Assembly (NCBI GenBank): GCA_014896635.1
Contig: JADBKA010000270.1
Location: 1-6,008, forward strand
Origin: Ktedonobacteraceae bacterium
Lineage (GTDB): Bacteria; Chloroflexota; Ktedonobacteria; Ktedonobacterales; Ktedonobacteraceae
Direction: 5' to 3'
DNA length: 6,008 bases
The translations under genes were made by a program, and so were the position numbers. Shown here piece by piece: positions 1-4,155 of the stretch. The notes under the pieces are model-generated. The model did no database searches. It was not told where the DNA came from and was given only the letters and a program-made list of their open reading frames with translations. The first letter of the stretch is position 1, and every line of letters starts with the position of its first letter.

Positions 1-99
1 GCCCCCTGGACCCCCACGCTAATGATCACTATTTAACCGGATTTGATATAAGAAGCGTATTATGATGTGATATCATCAGACGAGAAACAATGGCTCTGT

Positions 100-230
100 C
101 TCGTCGCTCTCCCTTCCATCCATCCCCTCGCTCTCCGGCTCCTCCACACTCCACATCCTTCTACTCCTCTTCGCTCCCCTCCCCCTCTCTTCCACCTTCT
201 TCCGCACTCTTCCCCCTCTTACTTTGCTTC
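100..230 (+). repeat. Low-complexity polypyrimidine tract
   Basis: The plus strand is almost entirely C and T: between 101 and 230 I count 18 purines in 130 bases, about 86% pyrimidine. It is built from irregular CTC, TCC and CTT runs rather than an exact tandem unit. Transcription running on from the aldolase gene would give a long purine-rich RNA with many GGAG/GAGG motifs. Polypurine-polypyrimidine DNA can in principle form triplex (H-DNA) structure where there is mirror symmetry, but I did not find a long exact mirror repeat. The function is unknown. It may be simple compositional drift. Confidence 0.75.
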
Positions 231-379
231 GCCCTTGAAGTTTCTTCCACACCCTGCGCTACCATCGTCTCGAAACTTCGTTCCCTGCCACATCGCCACC
301 GTGTTTTTTCCTGATCTCCCATCTCCTGCCTTGCCGTATAGAGCTTTTCATGAGACAGGGAGCAACTTCCACAACCCCT

Positions 380-399
380 TCCGGGGACTGGACCCCGGA
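380..399. repeat. GC-rich 7-bp inverted repeat (hairpin)
   Basis: TCCGGGG at 380-386 and CCCCGGA at 393-399 are perfectly complementary around a 6-nt loop (ACTGGA). Neither strand has a T-run directly after the stem, so it is not a classical intrinsic terminator. It could be a 3'-end stabilising or pausing structure for the aldolase transcript, which would run through it. The 9-mer CTGGACCCC in this hairpin also occurs at 6-14. Confidence 0.5.
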
Positions 400-539
400 C
401 CCTCTCACCACTTACCAGTTCCGTTTCTCCTCTGTTACGATCAGAAATATACCATAGCGGCGTGAAAACTCAATGAACCACATCACCGGTGCAATGAAAG
501 ATGTTTCACATAGAGAACGAGGAAACGCAGCGATTTCCA

Positions 540-1205
540 TTACACTTTGTTCATCTTGCTCCAATCCTGGGCGAACCGCTCTACCGCCTGCTCACTCTGC
601 GGATCTGTGATCATCTCGGCCAGCACCGGCGGGGCGACGGTCAGGTCGTGCGCGCCGGCCAGCAGAGCCGAAGCGGCTTCAGCGGTCGATTTGATGCTTG
701 CCGCCAGAATCCGCGTGGCCACGCCATGATTATGCAGCAGTTCTGCCATCTGAGCGATGCGCTCGCTGGCATCAATGCCACAGCGTTCGAGACGATTATA
801 GTAAGGAATGATGAAATCCGCTCCGGTCATCGCCGCTGAGTAAGCCTGGGCAACCGTCGTTACAGCAGTGAAGGCGATGCGCTGTCCCTGGAATTTCAGG
901 CGCAAGGCGGCGCGCATACCTGCCTTTGTCATCGGAATTTTGGGAATCACCCGTTCTGGATTCGTCTCGATGTAGGACAGCGCCTGCCGAAACATCTCCT
1001 CTTCCTGTGTCTCCCCCGGCTGGATAAAAATAGTGCCGTGTACGCGGTGCAGCAGTTCTTTTAGCAGGCTTTCCGCGTCCAGTCTCTGCCCTCGCTCATA
1101 AGCGGCCAGCATAATGGTAGGATTGGTCGTGACGCCTGCCAGGGGAACCGACCTGGCAATTTCCGCGATATCATCAAGAAAAGCGCTATCAACGTAGAGG
1201 GCCAT
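540..1205 (-). CDS. Fructose-6-phosphate aldolase / small transaldolase family protein
   Basis: This 221-residue protein matches the compact FSA/TalC class I aldolase family (E. coli FSA is 220 residues). These cytosolic TIM-barrel enzymes cleave or form fructose 6-phosphate from dihydroxyacetone and glyceraldehyde 3-phosphate, or transfer dihydroxyacetone units. Visible landmarks are the N-terminal strand MALYVDSA, PLAGVTTNPT (21-30), IPKIPMT with Schiff-base Lys89, FTAV with Thr113, PYYNR with Tyr135, and AASIKS with Ser170. Tyr135 sits where FSA has its catalytic Tyr and transaldolases usually have Phe, which favours aldolase activity. The ATG at 1205 is preferred over a GTG at 1256: it has GGAG (1216-1213) seven bases upstream, gives the family length and starts at the conserved strand. 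The extra 17 residues look non-conserved. The gene is divergent from the hydrolase gene and has no visible partner. Bacterial TalC transaldolase is the main alternative. Confidence 0.9.
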   Translation of the reverse strand: MALYVDSAFLDDIAEIARSVPLAGVTTNPTIMLAAYERGQRLDAESLLKELLHRVHGTIFIQPGETQEEEMFRQALSYIETNPERVIPKIPMTKAGMRAALRLKFQGQRIAFTAVTTVAQAYSAAMTGADFIIPYYNRLERCGIDASERIAQMAELLHNHGVATRILAASIKSTAEAASALLAGAHDLTVAPPVLAEMITDPQSEQAVERFAQDWSKMNKV

Positions 1206-1212
1206 AGCGATG

Positions 1213-1216
1213 CTCC
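1213..1216 (-). promoter_or_regulatory. Ribosome binding site GGAG of the aldolase gene
   Basis: On the minus strand GGAG (TGGAG including base 1217) lies 7 nt before the ATG at 1205-1203. It decides the start in favour of this ATG over the in-frame GTG at 1256-1254. Confidence 0.65.
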
Positions 1217-1236
1217 AATCTCGTCTACTGGCTGGT

Positions 1237-1270
1237 TCAGTGCGGTCGCGTGCCACTGATCAGTTTCTGA
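1237..1270. repeat. Cluster of TCAG/CTGA inverted repeats upstream of the aldolase gene
   Basis: TCAGTG (1237-1242) and CACTGA (1254-1259) form a 6-bp inverted repeat with an 11-nt gap. ACTGATCAGT (1255-1264) is a perfect 10-bp palindrome overlapping its right arm, and TCAG-TTT-CTGA (1260-1270) adds a third symmetric element. The cluster lies 30-65 bp before the aldolase start, within its predicted leader. It could be an operator or an RNA hairpin; which protein, if any, binds is unknown. Confidence 0.4.
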
Positions 1271-1344
1271 TGCTCAACTCTACAACAAACTCGTTTAAGC
1301 ATGATACGATCCGGCAGAACAGAATGAGGGTATCACGCTTGCTC

Positions 1345-1375
1345 ATGGTAGTATTTTATACCATCTATCAGATGG
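1345..1375. repeat. Two overlapping inverted repeats at the aldolase promoter
   Basis: ATGGTA (1345-1350) pairs with TACCAT (1359-1364) across 8 nt. CCATCT (1361-1366) pairs with AGATGG (1370-1375) across 3 nt. The two elements share CCAT (1361-1364) and flank the candidate -10. They could be alternative hairpins or a repressor operator. The arms are only 6 bp, so chance occurrence is possible. Confidence 0.4.
1353..1363 (-). promoter_or_regulatory. Candidate extended -10 promoter for the aldolase gene
   Basis: Read on the minus strand, 1363-1353 is TGGTATAAAAT, which fits an extended -10 element (TG-N-TATAAA). I see no good -35 box at 16-18 bp, which extended -10 promoters can tolerate. A start near 1347 would give a leader of about 140 nt. 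The element overlaps inverted repeats on both sides, a typical place for a repressor site. Prediction by eye only. Confidence 0.35.
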
Positions 1376-1381
1376 CGTCCG

Positions 1382-1411
1382 CTTACAATCAGCCGCCTTA
1401 TAGAGTACAAT
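1382..1411 (+). promoter_or_regulatory. Candidate sigma-70-type promoter for the hydrolase-amidohydrolase pair
   Basis: CTTACA (1382-1387, 4 of 6 matches to TTGACA) and TACAAT (1406-1411, 5 of 6 to TATAAT) are separated by 18 bp. Transcription would start near 1418 and give a leader of about 110 nt before the ATG at 1531. A perfect TTGACA also occurs at 1416-1421 but has no acceptable -10 at 16-18 bp. Prediction by eye only. Confidence 0.35.
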
Positions 1412-1520
1412 TACATTGACAGGTCTGGCCGCTATCCTTCTCCTGGTAGAGAAGATTTATCGGCTTTCCCGCTTTGTACCTTTCTTTCCTTCCGCCCTTA
1501 AAATACAGGGGATACTTAGA

Positions 1521-1525
1521 AAGGA
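1521..1525 (+). promoter_or_regulatory. Ribosome binding site AAGGA of the hydrolase gene
   Basis: AAGGA lies 5 nt before the ATG at 1531. It supports that start over the in-frame TTG at 1474, which would add 19 residues that do not look like the N-terminus of the fold. The overlapping AGAAAGG (1518-1524) is complementary to CCTTTCT at 1479-1485, so the site could be partly hidden in the mRNA. Confidence 0.65.
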
Positions 1526-1530
1526 TTTTT

Positions 1531-2478
1531 ATGATCGAGCCGCGCGCATCTTTCGTTGACGCCAACAATATTCGCCTGCACTATCTCGAATGGGACCCGC
1601 AGCACCTTTGCCAGACGCAGCAATGGACGGCTGCCGAAGCGGCGATGGCAGAAGAAGGTGATAATATTCCCCTCGTTATGCTGCATGCGCTCGGCGCTAC
1701 AGCTCATAGCTGGCGACTGGTGGCTGACCATCTCTGCCGCCAGTACCCTGTCATCGCATTTGATCTACGGGGGCATGGACAGAGCGATCAGCCGGAAAGC
1801 GGCTATGAGCTGGCGACGATGGCAGAAGATGTGATCAGTGGTATGGCGAACCTGGGTCTGGGGCAGGTTGCGCTGGTCGGACATGGCTGGGGCGCACGAG
1901 TCGCGCTGGTACTGGCGGCGCGCCATCCCGCGCTTGTCAGTCACCTTATCCTCGTCGATTGTCCCCACGTCGAGCCGAAACACTGGCCGGGCATGACACG
2001 CGAGCGGTTCATCCGTGAACGTGAAGGCAACGCTCTCTACGACTCACGCGAAGCCTTTCTGCAAGCTATGCATGCGGAGATGGCGACGTTCTGGTCGCCG
2101 GAGATTGAGCAGATTCTGCTGACGTACATCCGTGAACTGCCCGATGGACGGGTGGAAGAGCGCCTGCGCCCGGCTCAGCAGGTGCAGATCCGCGCCTCGC
2201 TCTGGGATGATCGCGCGCTGTCCTACTACAGCCGGCTGACCTGTCCGGTGTTGCTGGTGCCGGCTGCCGCCGAGCCAGCGCCAGATGGTGAGTTGCCGGA
2301 GCGTCTGGAGAGTGCCGGGGAGTTCGCTGCTGCAAAGGGATATATGGCGGCACAGGTGGCGCGAGTCATCCAGCGCTGCTCGGTGCTCTGGATGCCCGAT
2401 ACGGCTCACGATATCCAGTTTCATCGTCCTCATCTCCTGGCTCAGGCTATTGCTCGCTTTGTCCAGGAAAATGCTTGA
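1531..2478 (+). CDS. Alpha/beta hydrolase-fold protein with glycine at the nucleophile position
   Basis: A 315-residue cytosolic alpha/beta hydrolase-fold protein with no signal peptide or membrane segment. Fold landmarks are LHALGATAHSW (51-61, oxyanion-hole region), FDLRGHGQSDQP (77-88) and the nucleophile elbow LVGHGWGARVAL (115-126), followed by RHPALVSHLILVD. The C-terminal TAHDIQFHRP (291-300) supplies the likely catalytic His293. The elbow reads G-H-G-W-G, so the position normally Ser (esterases, lipases) or Asp (epoxide hydrolases, dehalogenases) is Gly119, codon GGC. The GHxWG context resembles the Asp type (GHDWG). The usual acid loop after PVLLV lacks a clear Asp; Glu248 is the only near candidate. 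Two hydrophilic stretches (about 22-46 and 249-275) lengthen the fold. Substrate is unknown. It may be a pseudoenzyme or use other chemistry. Probably co-transcribed with the amidohydrolase 25 nt downstream. Confidence 0.85.
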   Translation: MIEPRASFVDANNIRLHYLEWDPQHLCQTQQWTAAEAAMAEEGDNIPLVMLHALGATAHSWRLVADHLCRQYPVIAFDLRGHGQSDQPESGYELATMAEDVISGMANLGLGQVALVGHGWGARVALVLAARHPALVSHLILVDCPHVEPKHWPGMTRERFIREREGNALYDSREAFLQAMHAEMATFWSPEIEQILLTYIRELPDGRVEERLRPAQQVQIRASLWDDRALSYYSRLTCPVLLVPAAAEPAPDGELPERLESAGEFAAAKGYMAAQVARVIQRCSVLWMPDTAHDIQFHRPHLLAQAIARFVQENA

Positions 2479-2503
2479 TACCTGAAAGGCACTTGCAGCT
2501 TTC

Positions 2504-4132
2504 ATGAGCACTATCATCTATCTGAACGGCAACATCTATACGATGGATGCAGCCCGGCCACGCGCTCAGGCGCTGGCGATTGATGAGGGCAGCGGGCGCC
2601 TGCTGGTTGTTGGCACCAACGACGAAGCGCGTCGCGCCGCCGGCCAGCATAGCGAACTCATAGATCTACGGGGGAAAACCGTTCTCCCCGGCTTCATCGA
2701 CGCGCATATCCACCTGCTCGAAACTGCTTACCGCATGCACGAGATCGACGCCGAAGGCTGTTCCAGCGAAGATGAGGCAGCGGACCTGGTCCGGCAGCAC
2801 GCTGCTCAGCTACCACAGGGTAGCTGGCTCCTCGGCGGACACTGGGATAAGAACGCCTGGCCCGGCGGCAAATTCCCCAGCAGAGCTTCGCTCGATGCGG
2901 CAGCACCGGACCATCCCGTCGCGCTGTGGAGCAAAGATGGACATGTGCTCTGGGTCAATACGCTGGCGTTGCAGCGCGCTGGCATCACTGCCGAGACGGC
3001 TGATCCGCCCGGTGGCACGATCCTGCGCGATGGCACCGGCGAACCAACTGGCATTTTGCAGGAAGAAGCGGCAACCGCGCTGGTCGTCAATGCTATCGGG
3101 CCACGTGATCCTGAGACCAGTCGCGTGCTGCTGCGACGTATCCACGCCGAATTGCAGCAGAGCGGCATCACTACCATTCACGATATCGAAGGCGAAATGT
3201 CGCTGAGCCTCTTTCAGCAGATGCGCGATGAAGGATCGCTCGGCATCCGTGTACAGATGCTGCTGCCACGCCGGATGCTGCCACAATTGCGCGAACACGG
3301 CATACACAACATACACAACGTTGACGATGATCTGCTGCGCGTGAGTGGTATCAAGATCTTCGCTGACGGGACGCTCGGCTCTCAGACGGCGGCGATGCTC
3401 GAAAGTTTTGAGGGCAGCCCCGGCAATTATGGCATCCTGGCGCTGCCGGAAGAAGAGATGAAGGCGACGGTGCGAGATGCTGCCGCGCTGGGTCTGACGA
3501 TCAGCATTCACGCGATTGGGGACCGCGCGGCGCGGGTGGCGCTGAACTCGATTGAGTATGCACAGCGGCAACTGGCGGGCAACAGCACGGATAGCACGAC
3601 GAACAGATCAGCTACCATGCGCTACCGCCTGGAGCATGTACAGTTGATCGCGCCTGAAGACCTGCAACGCATGCGCCGCCTGGGGGTTGTCGCCTCAATA
3701 CAGCCGTTCCACGCGGTCGCCGACCGCGAAATTGCTCAACGCTACTGGGGTCCACGCCACCGCCACGCCTACGCCTATCGTACCATGCGCGATCTGAATA
3801 TTCCTCTGGCTCTCGGCTCTGACGCACCCGTCGAAATCTTCGATCCCCTGCGCATCCTCTACGCCGCCACGCAGCGCCGCGATGCCAGCAAACCGCTTCC
3901 CCCCTGGCTGCCCGACCAGGCTCTGTCCCTTACCGATGCGCTGTGGGCCTATACGCTCGGCGCTGCCTATGCCTGCGGCGAAGAGCGCAGCAAAGGCTCT
4001 CTGACTCCAGGCAAGCTCGGTGACGCCGTTGTGTTGCGTGAGGACATTCTGCACGCTCCTCAGGAGAAGATGAGCGAGAACGGCGTGCAGGCGACGATTC
4101 TGGGCGGCAGAATCGTCTACGGCTCGCTGTGA
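2504..4132 (+). CDS. YtcJ-like metal-dependent amidohydrolase (amidohydrolase family 3)
   Basis: A 542-residue cytosolic amidohydrolase-superfamily protein of the YtcJ / N-substituted formamide deformylase type. Members hydrolyse C-N bonds of amides or related compounds, but substrates are mostly unknown. The N-terminal beta-sandwich part begins with IIYLNGNIYTMD. GFIDAHIH carries the metal-binding pair His68 and His70. The family blocks GGHWDKNAW (111-119), KDGHVLWVN (144-152) and GEPTGILQEEA (179-189) follow. GIKIFADGTLGS holds Lys284, SIHAIGDRA His336, EHVQ His378 and LGSDAP Asp440. The C-terminus returns to the sandwich with GKLGDAVVL and GGRIVYG. All expected metal and catalytic positions are present, so it is probably active. 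The start is fixed by an in-frame stop at 2483-2485 and the typical N-terminus; the only purine-rich site (AAAGG, 2485-2489) is 14 nt away, so translation may be coupled to the hydrolase. A Ser/Thr/Asn-rich loop lies at about 356-371. Confidence 0.9.
   Translation: MSTIIYLNGNIYTMDAARPRAQALAIDEGSGRLLVVGTNDEARRAAGQHSELIDLRGKTVLPGFIDAHIHLLETAYRMHEIDAEGCSSEDEAADLVRQHAAQLPQGSWLLGGHWDKNAWPGGKFPSRASLDAAAPDHPVALWSKDGHVLWVNTLALQRAGITAETADPPGGTILRDGTGEPTGILQEEAATALVVNAIGPRDPETSRVLLRRIHAELQQSGITTIHDIEGEMSLSLFQQMRDEGSLGIRVQMLLPRRMLPQLREHGIHNIHNVDDDLLRVSGIKIFADGTLGSQTAAMLESFEGSPGNYGILALPEEEMKATVRDAAALGLTISIHAIGDRAARVALNSIEYAQRQLAGNSTDSTTNRSATMRYRLEHVQLIAPEDLQRMRRLGVVASIQPFHAVADREIAQRYWGPRHRHAYAYRTMRDLNIPLALGSDAPVEIFDPLRILYAATQRRDASKPLPPWLPDQALSLTDALWAYTLGAAYACGEERSKGSLTPGKLGDAVVLREDILHAPQEKMSENGVQATILGGRIVYGSL
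3302..3319 (+). repeat. In-frame 9-bp tandem duplication in the amidohydrolase gene
   Basis: ATACACAAC occurs twice in direct succession and encodes IHN-IHN (residues 267-272). It is a perfect 9-bp repeat, consistent with replication slippage, and keeps the frame. No functional role is evident. Confidence 0.7.
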
Positions 4133-4155
4133 GTGTGGCAGGTCACGCCACACTC
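4131..4155. terminator. Perfect 9-bp inverted repeat spanning the convergent stop codons
   Basis: GAGTGTGGC (4131-4139) and GCCACACTC (4147-4155) pair perfectly around a 7-nt loop. The stem begins inside the amidohydrolase TGA (4130-4132), and the loop contains the TGA of the ABC gene (complement of 4143-4145). In the plus direction it is followed by a pyrimidine-rich stretch (TCTTCTTCC then GTTTC), which is weak but terminator-like. In the minus direction there is no T-run. It is probably a shared 3'-end structure for both convergent transcripts. Confidence 0.55.

Larger units (their letters stand above)
1..539. other. Gene-free region downstream of the aldolase gene
   Basis: I see no credible gene here on either strand. 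Bases 20-80 are AT-rich with a small TGATATCA palindrome at 68-75. Bases 100-230 are a pyrimidine tract and 380-399 a GC-rich hairpin, both listed separately. The open frames on the plus strand (67-465 and 90-314) translate to Ser/Pro/Leu-rich low-complexity sequence that simply reflects the C/T-rich DNA. They lack a good ribosome binding site and show no recognisable domain. Just past the aldolase stop (toward lower coordinates) there are only weak 5-bp inverted repeats (521-525 with 534-538; 495-499 with 504-508), so no strong intrinsic terminator is evident. An 8-bp palindrome CACCGGTG lies at 484-491. Confidence 0.6.
1206..1530. other. Divergent intergenic region with regulatory potential
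   Basis: These 325 bp separate the divergent aldolase and hydrolase genes and are clearly more AT-rich than the flanking genes. They hold one candidate promoter for each direction, several short inverted repeats (1237-1259, 1255-1264, 1345-1364, 1361-1375, 1437-1454) and a leader that could pair with the hydrolase ribosome binding site. An open frame at 1210-1419 (plus) and the TTG-started extension 1474-1530 look non-coding. No tRNA or recognised riboswitch is seen. Confidence 0.6.

Noticed and set aside
67..465. 132-residue open frame, and overlapping 74-residue frame at 90-314, on the plus strand
   Set aside because: Both translate to Ser/Pro/Leu-rich low-complexity sequence caused by the pyrimidine tract. 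There is no convincing ribosome binding site and no domain.
521..538. Inverted repeat GGAAA/TTTCC as the aldolase terminator
   Set aside because: The stem is only 5 bp with an 8-nt loop and is followed by no real T-run; it is too weak to call.
1206..1256. GTG-started N-terminal extension of the aldolase
   Set aside because: The ATG at 1205 has GGAG at 7-nt spacing and begins exactly at the conserved first strand of the family; the extension looks non-conserved.
1416..1421. Perfect TTGACA as a -35 box for the hydrolase gene
   Set aside because: No acceptable -10 hexamer occurs at 16-18 bp downstream, so the candidate at 1382-1411 is preferred.
1474..1530. TTG-started extension of the hydrolase
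   Set aside because: The ATG at 1531 has AAGGA at 5-nt spacing; the extra 19 residues do not resemble the fold or a clear signal peptide.
2044..2517. Minus-strand 157-residue open frame opposite the hydrolase
   Set aside because: It is a shadow of the real gene with no recognisable domain; the same applies to the minus-strand frames inside 2694-4153.
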